A stretch of 7,762 nucleotides of DNA from CAZHAM01 sp964530415 (GCA_964530415.1 CAZHAM010000031.1:1-7762); one strand, 5' to 3'; positions 1 through 6,906 are shown, counted from the stretch's first letter. Notes: generated by a model from the letters alone, not told the origin. Numbers and translations: made by a program.

Positions 1-1720
1 TTTTTGTTGCCGATTCCAAAACGTCTCTTACAGCTTTAACCTTTTCTTCAACTTCCTTTTTAAGATCTTCGGGTACTTTATCGCCGGCATCTTTCAACGA
101 CCTTTCGGCTGTGTAGCATAAGCTATCCGCCATATTTTTTGCATCAACTTGTTCTTTGCGTTCTTTGTCTTCGTGTGCGTGCTTCTCGGCTTCGTTGACC
201 ATTTTTTCTATCTCGTCTTTAGATAATCCCGTACCACCTTGAATAGTTATATGCTGTGCTTTTCCTGAAGCTTTATCTTTTGCAGTGACGTTTAAAATGC
301 CGTTTGCGTCTAAATCAAATGTAACTTCTACTTGAGGCATGCCTCTTGGAGCGGGTGGGATTCCGTCTAAAATAAATCTTCCGAGTGATTTGTTGTCGCC
401 TGCCATTTCACGTTCACCTTGTAAGATGTTTATTTCTACGCTTGTTTGATTATCGGCTGCGGTTGAAAAAACCTGCGATGCTGATGTAGGTATTGTTGTA
501 TTTCTTTTGATTAAAGGTGTGGACACTCCTCCTAAAGTTTCTATGCCGAGTGTTAACGGAGTAACATCCAATAACAGAACGTCTTTTACGTCTCCGCCTA
601 AAACTCCTCCTTGAATTGCAGCTCCAACAGCTACGACTTCATCAGGATTTATACCTTTATGAGGATCTTTGCCGAAATAATCTTTAACGATTTGATTAAC
701 TTTAGGCATTCTGGTCATACCACCAACCATTACAATTTCGTTTATATCGGTTATGGATAATCCTGCGTCTTTTAGTGCGGATTCAATCGGTTTAATGGTT
801 CTTTGTAGTAATTCATCAACAATTTGTTCAAGTTTTGCGCGAGTTAGTTTTTTATTTAGGTGTTTAGGTCCGTTTTGATCGGCTGTAATGAACGGAATAT
901 TTATTTCTGTTTCGTTTACCGATGAGAGTTCAATTTTTGCTTTTTCCGCGGCATCCTTTAATCTTTGAAGTGCTTGTCTGTCGCCTGCGAGATCAATTCC
1001 GTTTTCAGATTTAAATTCTTCTAACAGCCATTTAATAATTTTTGAATCAAAGTCGTCTCCGCCGAGATGTGTATCGCCGTTAGTTGCTTTAACTTCAAAA
1101 ACTCCATCTCCGATTTCTAATACGGAAACGTCAAATGTACCGCCTCCTAAATCGTAAACAACTATTTTTTCGTTTGCTTTTTTGTCTAAACCGTATGCAA
1201 GAGACGCAGCGGTTGGTTCGTTTATAATTCTTTTTACATCTAAGCCTGCAATTTGGCCCGCCTCTTTTGTTGCGGTTCTTTGTGCGTCATTAAAATATGC
1301 AGGAACAGTGATAACAGCATCAGTGATTGTTTGGCCAAGATACACTTCTGCGTCGGCTTTTAATTTCGACAATATTTTTGCCGAAATTTCTTGAGGAGTA
1401 TAAACCTTGCCCTCAACTTCGACACAGGCCATTCCGTTTTTACCTTCGACAATTGCGTATGGATATTCCTTTACCAACTTTTGAACTTCCGGGTCTGAAT
1501 ATTTCATACCCATAAGTCTTTTTATACTAAATACTGTGTTTTTAGGATTCACAACTTGCTGTCTCTTTGCAGGTACGCCGACAATGCTTTGATCGGGCAC
1601 TACAATAGAAGGAGTAGTATTCGCGCCTTCGGCGTTTACTATAACTTTTGGTTGTCCACCTTCCATAACTGCCATGCAGCTATTTGTTGTTCCTAAATCT
1701 ATACCGATTATTTTACTCAT
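1..1720 (-). CDS. dnaK: Molecular chaperone DnaK (Hsp70), C-terminus cut by the window edge
   Basis: Cytoplasmic ATP-dependent Hsp70 chaperone, working with GrpE and normally DnaJ. The start ATG (1720-1718) opens MSKIIGIDLGTTNS, with the phosphate-binding IDLGTTNS at residues 7-14. DLGGGTFD lies at 190-197, with T195 aligning with the E. coli autophosphorylation threonine. INEPTAA precedes it and VMVGGMTRMPKV follows. The interdomain linker DVLLLDVTP is at about 380-388, followed by the substrate-binding domain and part of the helical lid. 573 residues are visible; the family is about 610-640, so only the lid end is missing. The nucleotide-binding domain has the extra segment after KRLMG (about residues 72-95) seen in E. 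coli-type DnaK and missing from Bacillus-type proteins. The start overlaps the grpE stop by 8 bp (ATGAGTAA), and AAGGG lies 10 nt upstream, which suggests translational coupling. dnaJ would be expected next, outside the window. Confidence 0.97.
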   Translation of the reverse strand, partial: MSKIIGIDLGTTNSCMAVMEGGQPKVIVNAEGANTTPSIVVPDQSIVGVPAKRQQVVNPKNTVFSIKRLMGMKYSDPEVQKLVKEYPYAIVEGKNGMACVEVEGKVYTPQEISAKILSKLKADAEVYLGQTITDAVITVPAYFNDAQRTATKEAGQIAGLDVKRIINEPTAASLAYGLDKKANEKIVVYDLGGGTFDVSVLEIGDGVFEVKATNGDTHLGGDDFDSKIIKWLLEEFKSENGIDLAGDRQALQRLKDAAEKAKIELSSVNETEINIPFITADQNGPKHLNKKLTRAKLEQIVDELLQRTIKPIESALKDAGLSITDINEIVMVGGMTRMPKVNQIVKDYFGKDPHKGINPDEVVAVGAAIQGGVLGGDVKDVLLLDVTPLTLGIETLGGVSTPLIKRNTTIPTSASQVFSTAADNQTSVEINILQGEREMAGDNKSLGRFILDGIPPAPRGMPQVEVTFDLDANGILNVTAKDKASGKAQHITIQGGTGLSKDEIEKMVNEAEKHAHEDKERKEQVDAKNMADSLCYTAERSLKDAGDKVPEDLKKEVEEKVKAVRDVLESATK

Positions 1721-2186
1721 TTGATTTAATCCCTTCTTTTAAATTTTTTCCGTTGCCGACTTTTACTCTGGCCGGTCGTAGCAATTTTTGCTTTAATATA
1801 TATCCCTTTTGTAAAACCTCAGTTACTTTATTAGCGGGACCATCTACTATTTCAACAGCTTCCATTTGGGCCGCGTCAAAAAATACATCACTAGAATCTA
1901 TTTCTTCAACACCCTCGTCTTTTATAACTGATTTAAATTCTTTAACTATCATTTTTAAACCCTCATCGTCTAAATGCTTTTCCAGCATTTCTAAGTTATC
2001 TAAAATTGGTAGAAGTTTTCTAATGAGCGTAGAGTTTGAAAACTCCACAAAAGTTAAGCGCTCTTCCGAAGTTCTCTTTTGCAAATTTTGGTAATCTGCA
2101 AGAGCTCTTTTCCAATTATTGTCCAATTCGTTAATACGTTTTTCCAGCTCTTCAATATGTACTTTTTTTGAATCTTTTTCTTTCAT
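1713..2186 (-). CDS. grpE: Nucleotide exchange factor GrpE
   Basis: GrpE speeds ADP release from DnaK; it is a cytoplasmic dimer. At 157 residues it is shorter than E. coli GrpE (197). The N-terminal part (about 1-75) is a charged coiled-coil helix with ADYQNLQKRT at about 30-39, the family's usual A-DY-N--KR region. The C-terminal beta domain carries the GrpE signature: FDAAQMEAVEIVDG, then VTEVLQKGY, then LLRPARVKVG (about 103-144). The usual HEAV core reads MEAV here. The shortening is mostly at the N-terminus, before the coil. The gene lies 27 bp after hrcA with no clear Shine-Dalgarno, and its TAA is embedded in the dnaK start (ATGAGTAA). It should be transcribed from the promoter upstream of hrcA as part of the heat-shock unit. 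Confidence 0.95.
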   Translation of the reverse strand: MKEKDSKKVHIEELEKRINELDNNWKRALADYQNLQKRTSEERLTFVEFSNSTLIRKLLPILDNLEMLEKHLDDEGLKMIVKEFKSVIKDEGVEEIDSSDVFFDAAQMEAVEIVDGPANKVTEVLQKGYILKQKLLRPARVKVGNGKNLKEGIKSNE

Positions 2187-2213
2187 GTGCTTTTTAAAAT
2201 TTTTGGATACTTT

Positions 2214-2936
2214 TTACCAGGATTCGCCGAGTTCTTCAATTAATTCCTTGGTATATCTAACTGCAGGTATTACTACTCCATAATTCATTCTCGAGGGACC
2301 GAGAATTGAAATATATCCTTTTCTGCTTCCGGAACTGTACGGCGTAAAAAGCATGGTGCATCTGTTTAAATTTTCCATTCCAAGCTCGTCTTCAAGAGCA
2401 ACTTTTACTTCGCCGCCATAAGGAACGCTTTGAAAAATTCTTTCAAGTAGGGAATAGTCGTCAATTAACATTAAAGCTGCTTTTGCCACGTCGATTTCCC
2501 AAAATTCTTTGTTGTCCAAAACGTTTCTTGCACCGGCGTGAACTACAAAACCATCGTCAATGGTTGCTATAGCAAGATATTTAGTCATATCAGAAAGTGA
2601 AATCACAGATTCTCTCAATAATTTCTCAAAATGAAAACGATTCGGCCAAAGCCTCTGTTTCATCGCAACTTCTTGTAAAACGGGCAATTCCTCCTCCTCC
2701 ATTAACTCGTCCAAATAAAATCTATAAGCATTTTTTGTGGGAACTCTACCGGAAGATGTGTGAAGCATATCCAAAAAACCGAGTTCTATGAGTTTTGCCA
2801 TCTCATTTCTTACGGTTGCGGCTGAACACTTTAAATTATACTTTTTTACAATTTCAACCGACCCTACGGGGATTGAGGTAGTAGTGTATTCACGAATTAC
2901 GGCTTTTAAAAGTTGAATTTGTCTGTCTGTTAACAT
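2214..2936 (-). CDS. hrcA: Heat-inducible transcription repressor HrcA, internally shortened
   Basis: HrcA represses heat-shock operons by binding the CIRCE operator. The N-terminal winged helix (about 1-75) is well conserved: MLTDRQIQLLKAVI, then PVGS (23-26), then the recognition region SAATVRNEMAKL (38-49) and HTSSGRVPT (59-67). The C-terminal end is also present, with ILGPSRMNYGVVIPAV at 211-226. The protein is only 240 residues against roughly 340 in Bacillus. The missing part is internal: LSDMTKYLAIATIDDG (114-129) runs directly into VVHAGARNVLDNKEF (131-145), skipping about 100 residues that normally hold part of the GAF-like domain and the inserted dimerising domain. The frame is open throughout and both flanks align, so this looks like a genuine short form, not a frameshift. 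It is first in the hrcA-grpE-dnaK unit and has its own promoter and operator just upstream. The Shine-Dalgarno is weak (GAAAG, 7 nt before ATG). Confidence 0.93.
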   Translation of the reverse strand: MLTDRQIQLLKAVIREYTTTSIPVGSVEIVKKYNLKCSAATVRNEMAKLIELGFLDMLHTSSGRVPTKNAYRFYLDELMEEEELPVLQEVAMKQRLWPNRFHFEKLLRESVISLSDMTKYLAIATIDDGFVVHAGARNVLDNKEFWEIDVAKAALMLIDDYSLLERIFQSVPYGGEVKVALEDELGMENLNRCTMLFTPYSSGSRKGYISILGPSRMNYGVVIPAVRYTKELIEELGESW

Positions 2937-2950
2937 AGTTTTTCTTTCAA

Positions 2951-2977
2951 TTATCAGTATAATAGCACGAGTGCTAA
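2951..2977. promoter_or_regulatory. CIRCE-like HrcA operator with a degenerate second arm
   Basis: Read on the minus strand this is TTAGCACTC, 9 bases, then TACTGATAA. The consensus CIRCE is TTAGCACTC-N9-GAGTGCTAA, so the first arm is 9/9 and the second 6/9 at exact spacing. It sits 15-41 bases before the hrcA ATG and overlaps the promoter spacer and -10 box, where bound HrcA would block RNA polymerase. A second, more compact symmetry (TAGCAC-TC-GTGCTA) uses the same first arm, so the true operator geometry is uncertain. The assignment rests on sequence match plus position beside hrcA. Confidence 0.75.
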
Positions 2978-2986
2978 GAGTGTCAA
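2959..2986 (-). promoter_or_regulatory. Promoter of hrcA-grpE-dnaK (extended -10)
   Basis: On the minus strand a perfect -35 TTGACA (2986-2981) is followed by a 16-bp spacer and TATTAT (2964-2959, 5/6 match to TATAAT), preceded by TG one base upstream (TGCTATTAT). Transcription would start near 2952, giving a leader of about 15 nt before the hrcA ATG at 2936. The CIRCE-like operator covers the spacer and -10. The element is a sigma-70-type vegetative promoter, as expected for repressor-controlled heat-shock genes. Confidence 0.8.
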
Positions 2987-3000
2987 TAGAGTTGCTGTAG

Positions 3001-4803
3001 TTAGCTGGATAGGATTTGCCTGAATGCTTCCTGGGGAATTTCTACCCGCCCGATTCTTTTCATTCGTTTCTTCCCCTTTTTTTGTATGTCTAAAAGTTTG
3101 TCTTTTCGCTCTCTGTGGCCGCCTGACATTTTGGCTAAAACGTTTTTTCTCATTGCCGGTATGTCTTCGCGCGCCAATATTTTTCCGCCAAGGGCGGCCT
3201 GTAAAGATACCTGAAATTGTTGCCTTGGAATAATATCTTTCAGCTTTTTTAGCAGTTTTCGACCAATTTCTTCGGCGTTTGTACGTAAAACTATGTGAGA
3301 TAGCGGTTCTACGACTTGGTTGTGGACAAGGATATCAAGCTTTACCGCGTCAACATCTTTGTAATCCAAAAATTCGTAGTCTAAGCTGGCAAATCCCGAG
3401 GATGCGCTTTTTAAATCATCAAAATAATTGTAAACAAGTTCTATCAAAGGGAGTTGATACTCAAACATAACGGTTTTTTCGGAAGGATATGTCATTTTAT
3501 TTAAAATTCCGCGTCTGGCCTCTGTTAGGGTAATGATTTGTCCTACGTACTCAGATGGTGTAACAAGATGAAGTAAAATTCTCGGTTCCAAAATATTTGT
3601 TATTCTCGATCTGTCGGGAAATTCGGCCGGATTTCTTATAAATTTTTCTTCACCGTTTGTAAACTGGACTAAATACTCAACCGTTGGAGTTGTAGAAATT
3701 AAATCAAGCTGATATTCGCGTTCCAGCCTTTCTTGAATAATATCGGCGTGTAAAAGCCCTAAAAAACCGCATCTAAATCCAAACCCGAGCGCAGTATTGT
3801 TTTCGGGCTCAAAAGCCAAAGAAGAATCTGACAGAGACAATTTTTCTAACGCCTCTCTTAGCTGAGGGAATTTATCGTTTTCAACAGGATAGATTGAAAC
3901 AAAAACAAACGGTTTCACCTCCTTATATCCCGGGAGCGGTTCCGCAGTTTCGCCGTCAAAACAAACGGTGTCCCCAACTTTAACCGCGTGTATGTCTTTT
4001 AAACCCGTTGCGATATACCCAACCTCTCCTGTTGCGAGTTCTGGTATTTTTATGCGCTGGGGGTTAAAAGTACCGATTTCTTCGGGGTAAGACGTAAATT
4101 TTGATGCCATAAACCTTATTTTTTTTCGATTTTGGTTTGCGTTTAAACCAATTTTTCCGTCCGCAACGTTTACCGCTGCAACTACTCCAAGATACTCGTC
4201 ATAAAATGAATCAAAGACCAGCGCTCTAAAATTACCTTTAGGGTTTCCTCCTGGAGAAGGCACTTTTTTAATTACTTCTCTAAGGAGTTCATCTACACCC
4301 TCGCCGGTTTTGGCCGACACACTCAATATCTCGTCACGGGAAAAGCCGAAAGTTTTAATTAAATCCTCAGTAATTTTTTCAATTTCCGCTCCCGGGAGGT
4401 CAATTTTATTTAAAACTGGAATAATAGTTAAGTTTGACTCTACAGCTTTATAAACGTTAGAAACCGTTTGAGCCTGGATTCCTTGTGATACGTCCACAAC
4501 TAAAATTGCGCCGTCGCAAGCAGCGAGAGACCTCGAAACTTCGTACGAAAAATCTACATGTCCCGGCGTATCGATTAGGTTTAGCTGATGTTCTTTTCCG
4601 TCGACGGTATACTTCATTCTCACCGCCTTTAGTTTTATGGTGATGCCTTTTTCTCTTTCAAGATCCATGCTATCGAGTGTCTGAGAAACTAAGTGCCTTT
4701 TATCTACAGTATTTGTTATTTCCAAAAGTCTATCTGCAAGTGTGGACTTGCCGTGGTCAATATGGGCTATTATGCAAAAATTTCTAATATCGGTCTGAAG
4801 CAT
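3001..4803 (-). CDS. lepA: Elongation factor 4 (LepA), ribosome-associated GTPase
   Basis: LepA/EF4 is a translational GTPase of the EF-G class that acts on ribosomes. The 600-residue length is normal for the family. G-domain motifs are intact: G1 AHIDHGKST (13-21), switch I EKGITIK (51-57), G3 DTPGH (78-82, with the catalytic-type histidine), NKID (132-135) and SAK (163-165). The beta-barrel and alpha/beta domains follow, with GFGFRCGFLGLLH in the middle, and the LepA-specific C-terminal domain ends in KKGKKRMKRIG and VEIPQEAF. The usual YGGD of that domain reads SGGH here (560-563). The ATG at 4803 is supported by the MLQTDIRNFCIIAHIDHG start, typical of the family. No Shine-Dalgarno precedes it; an extended -10-like box lies 6 nt upstream. 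hrcA follows 64 bp downstream, and no hairpin terminator is visible between them. Confidence 0.97.
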   Translation of the reverse strand: MLQTDIRNFCIIAHIDHGKSTLADRLLEITNTVDKRHLVSQTLDSMDLEREKGITIKLKAVRMKYTVDGKEHQLNLIDTPGHVDFSYEVSRSLAACDGAILVVDVSQGIQAQTVSNVYKAVESNLTIIPVLNKIDLPGAEIEKITEDLIKTFGFSRDEILSVSAKTGEGVDELLREVIKKVPSPGGNPKGNFRALVFDSFYDEYLGVVAAVNVADGKIGLNANQNRKKIRFMASKFTSYPEEIGTFNPQRIKIPELATGEVGYIATGLKDIHAVKVGDTVCFDGETAEPLPGYKEVKPFVFVSIYPVENDKFPQLREALEKLSLSDSSLAFEPENNTALGFGFRCGFLGLLHADIIQERLEREYQLDLISTTPTVEYLVQFTNGEEKFIRNPAEFPDRSRITNILEPRILLHLVTPSEYVGQIITLTEARRGILNKMTYPSEKTVMFEYQLPLIELVYNYFDDLKSASSGFASLDYEFLDYKDVDAVKLDILVHNQVVEPLSHIVLRTNAEEIGRKLLKKLKDIIPRQQFQVSLQAALGGKILAREDIPAMRKNVLAKMSGGHRERKDKLLDIQKKGKKRMKRIGRVEIPQEAFRQILSS

Positions 4804-4809
4804 GAGGAG

Positions 4810-4818
4810 ATTTTAACA
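4810..4818 (-). promoter_or_regulatory. Candidate extended -10 box for lepA
   Basis: The minus strand reads TGTTAAAAT (TGn plus TAAAAT, 5/6 to TATAAT), then six bases CTCCTC, then the lepA ATG. Transcription starting the usual 7 nt after the -10 would begin at the A of the start codon, giving a leaderless mRNA, in line with the absence of a Shine-Dalgarno. No -35 is seen; its expected place touches the N run. Confidence 0.4.
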
Positions 4819-4836
4819 CGATTACTGTTCAAGTTT

Positions 4837-4846
4837 NNNNNNNNNN
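4837..4846. other. Assembly gap (10 Ns) between murJ and lepA
   Basis: Ten Ns interrupt the murJ 3' end. The bases on the left end in GTTT and those on the right begin with GTTT. Merging the two copies gives a contiguous sequence in which murJ continues as KAPK-LEQ-stop (TAA at 4824-4822). This suggests two overlapping contig ends padded with Ns and not truly missing DNA, but the overlap is only 4 bp. Confidence 0.9.
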
Positions 4847-6455
4847 GTTTGGGAGCTTTCGTGATGTTAAGTTTTTTGATTAATTTATAAAACAGTTGAA
4901 CTTCTTCTACCCTGAATATCCAGGTGAAGAATAGGTATGTAGCCATTCCCGAAACTGTAGCTACTCCGGTCAAAAGAACCAAATTAATTGTTCTGGTTGT
5001 GTCAAAAACGACCTGATCTAAAAGTTTTATAGGAATGTACAAAGTTATTCCCATTAATATCGCAGATACAGAAATCTTTACAAAAGGCATAAGCAGTTTT
5101 TGGCTGTCTATACCGCCTAGTTTTTTACTTAAAAGAATAAGCAGTATTAAACAATCTAAAATCGATGTTAGCGAGAATGCAAAAGCCACTGACCACACAG
5201 GTAGTTTTAACTGCACAATCATCACAAGAGATATTAAAACGTTTATTACAATTGTTACCAAACTTACCTTTACGGGAGTCAGGGTATCTTTTAGGGCATA
5301 AAATGCTCTGGTTAAAAGATAGTTAGCACTTTGCGAAAATATACTTAAACTGAATAACGCTAAAACCTGTGCTGTTGCAATTGTTGCCTCCCAGGGAAAG
5401 TTTGAAACACCGTAAACAATTCGTACAATCGGGATCCTTAAAACAAGAAGCATCACGCTTGTAGGAACGACTAAATACATCATTTGGTGTAAAGAGGTAA
5501 CAAGTGTGTTTTTAAATTTATCTATATTATCAGTGTCGCTCTCGCTTGAAAGAGTAGGCAAACTCGCTGAGGCGATAGACGCGCCAAAAAGCAGAACGGG
5601 AAACCCTTGTAGCTGTAATGCAAATTTAAGATAAATCACCGAAGGTGCCGAGATCAGTATGGCCAAACTGTTGTTTATCGTGCCGATTAAATTAGCGATA
5701 AATACGCTGACAATACGAGGAGGAACTAAAGCCATCATGTCTCTCAGACCTTTATCATTAAAATTAAGCGCAAGTTTAAACCTAAACCCTGTTTTAATTA
5801 CCGCGGGAACCTGGATAGTAAAATGCAATACTGACCCTATCAAAACTCCGTATGCAGGTGCGTAAATTCCATACCTTTCACTAAGTAAAAATATGCCAAA
5901 AATCATGCCGATGTTGTACAAAACCGGAGCCAGTGCAGGAAGTAAAAAATATTTAAATGACTGCAGCACGCTTGTTAATAAACTTCCCGCGACGAGAATC
6001 ATTTGTGCCAAGAGCATTATTCTCATTAAATTGACTCCTAACTGAATCTCAGTTTCGCCAAACTGACCAATCAACAAAAGTCTGATAATTTGGGGGGAAA
6101 AAATATAGATTACTAGAGCAAGTAAAACAAAAAACCCTAATGTAACATTCATTATTACGGATGCAGTTTCAAATGCTTTTTCGCGGCTCTTTTTAAGCTC
6201 GGAAGTGAAAATAGGTATAAATATGGTGGATAAGGCCCCAACAACAAGAACAGAGTAAATTAAATTAGGAATTCGATCCGCGGTGTAAAAAATCGCCAAA
6301 TCTGTGGAAACTCCAAAATAGTTGGTTAAAAGCCTGCTTTTAATAAACCCTAAAAAAGAGTTGATAGCGCCAGACAAAAACAGCACAAAAGCTGCCGAAA
6401 GGATCGTATTCTGTGTTTTAAGCAAAAATTTATTATCGATTTTTAACATTCGCAT
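4847..6455 (-). CDS. murJ: Lipid II flippase MurJ (MviN family), 3' end interrupted by the gap
   Basis: MurJ is a polytopic inner-membrane protein of the MOP exporter superfamily that flips lipid II for peptidoglycan synthesis. 536 residues are readable up to the Ns, already the usual family length (about 510-550). The N-terminal family pattern is clear: GAINSFLGFIKSRLLTNYFG (29-48), then DRIPNLIY (60-67), VVGALSTIFIPIF (71-83) and a charged loop ELKKSREKAFETA. About 14 hydrophobic segments continue to the end, closing with FTWIFRVEEVQLFYKLIKKL. Past the Ns, an open frame continues into lepA in a shadow frame and is not part of the protein; if the gap flanks overlap by GTTT, murJ ends at 4822 with 539 residues. 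The start is ATG 6455 or the in-frame ATG 6449; neither has a Shine-Dalgarno. It is divergent from rpsT and is the first gene of the leftward block. Confidence 0.93.
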
Positions 6456-6603
6456 AATCTATACAGTTTAAACCATTTGGTCATTTTAGTGCATAGGCAC
6501 CTTATCAAAAAATGAGGCCGTGGTAAACCAAACCTTTTCATTTTGGCGTCCCTGTGCTATTATTCGATGCGTTCTAAGTAATTTGGAAGAAAACCTTAAA
6601 TAT
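6456..6603. promoter_or_regulatory. Divergent murJ/rpsT promoter region with short inverted repeats
   Basis: This 148-bp spacer carries the rpsT promoter and, presumably, the murJ promoter. Three short perfect inverted repeats are visible: ACCA-tt-TGGT (6472-6481), GTGC-atag-GCAC (6489-6500) and TGGT-aa-ACCA (6521-6530). TAAACCA also occurs as a direct repeat (6469-6475, 6524-6530). They could be operators, but short symmetries like these also arise by chance. For murJ only a weak TATAGA (6463-6458, minus strand) is seen, so close to the ATG that it would favour the start at 6449. Confidence 0.4.
6535..6563 (+). promoter_or_regulatory. rpsT promoter (extended -10)
   Basis: The -35 is TTTTCA (6535-6540, 4/6 to TTGACA), followed by a 17-bp spacer and TATTAT (6558-6563), with TG at 6555-6556 forming TGCTATTAT. 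Transcription would start near 6570, leaving a leader of about 34 nt that contains a GGAAGA (6585-6590) 13 nt before the rpsT ATG. The ten bases GTGCTATTAT are identical to those in the hrcA promoter. Confidence 0.65.
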
Positions 6604-6906
6604 ATGGCAAAAACTAAATCAGCTAAAAAGGCCGTACGAAGCTCTAAAAACAAGAGAGTTAACAACCTTTTTTGGAAAAAACAGATAAAAGAAAGCATCA
6701 ATGAATTGAAGAAAAACCTTTCTAATAAGGACGTAGATACTGCTATACTTAACACAGGTCTCGTTGCTTTACAAAAGGTGCTGGACAAAGCATCTAAAGA
6801 AAATGTAATTCACAAAAATAAAGCAAACAGGCTAAAATCTGCCTATGCTAAAAAGCTTTCTGCTCCGGCCCAAAAGCCAAAAAAACAAGCGAAATCCGCA
6901 AAATGA
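6604..6906 (+). CDS. rpsT: 30S ribosomal protein S20
   Basis: S20 is a small basic primary binder of 16S rRNA in the 30S subunit. The protein begins MAKTKSAKKAVRSSKNKRVNN, the family's hallmark N-terminus, and carries the C-terminal signature KASKENVIHKNKANRLKSAYAKKL (about 62-85, key residues V-HKN-A-R--S--AK). An in-frame ATG at 6520 would add 28 residues unlike S20 and lies upstream of the predicted promoter, so ATG 6604 is chosen. The product is 100 residues against the usual 86-88; the extra tail (about 86-100) is rich in Ala, Pro and Lys. The last 62 bp overlap the next gene in another frame. It is the first gene of a likely rpsT-pilN-pilO transcript. Confidence 0.95.
   Translation: MAKTKSAKKAVRSSKNKRVNNLFWKKQIKESINELKKNLSNKDVDTAILNTGLVALQKVLDKASKENVIHKNKANRLKSAYAKKLSAPAQKPKKQAKSAK

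Noticed and set aside
1182..1515. Two small plus-strand open frames opposite dnaK
   Set aside because: Both lie antisense within the conserved DnaK nucleotide-binding domain and have no start signal or recognisable motif.
1684..2094. 136-residue plus-strand open frame opposite grpE
   Set aside because: It is antisense to grpE, a clear family member; the Ser/Phe-rich product mirrors the Lys/Glu codons of GrpE.
2937..3000. Terminator between lepA and hrcA
   Set aside because: No GC-rich hairpin followed by a T run on the minus strand; the spacer is filled by the promoter and operator, so read-through from lepA is possible.
4770..4836. Extension of murJ through the Ns into the lepA start region (last 21 residues, beginning NLNSNRV)
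   Set aside because: It depends on the arbitrary length of the N run, overlaps lepA in another frame and looks unlike a MurJ end; a GTTT overlap of the flanks gives a normal stop instead.
6520..6603. 28-residue N-terminal extension of S20 from an upstream ATG
   Set aside because: S20 proteins begin at MAKTKSAKKA or similar, and the upstream ATG lies before the predicted transcription start.
6486..6788. 100-residue open frame opposite rpsT on the minus strand
   Set aside because: It is antisense to a conserved ribosomal protein gene and its composition is that of a reverse-strand shadow.
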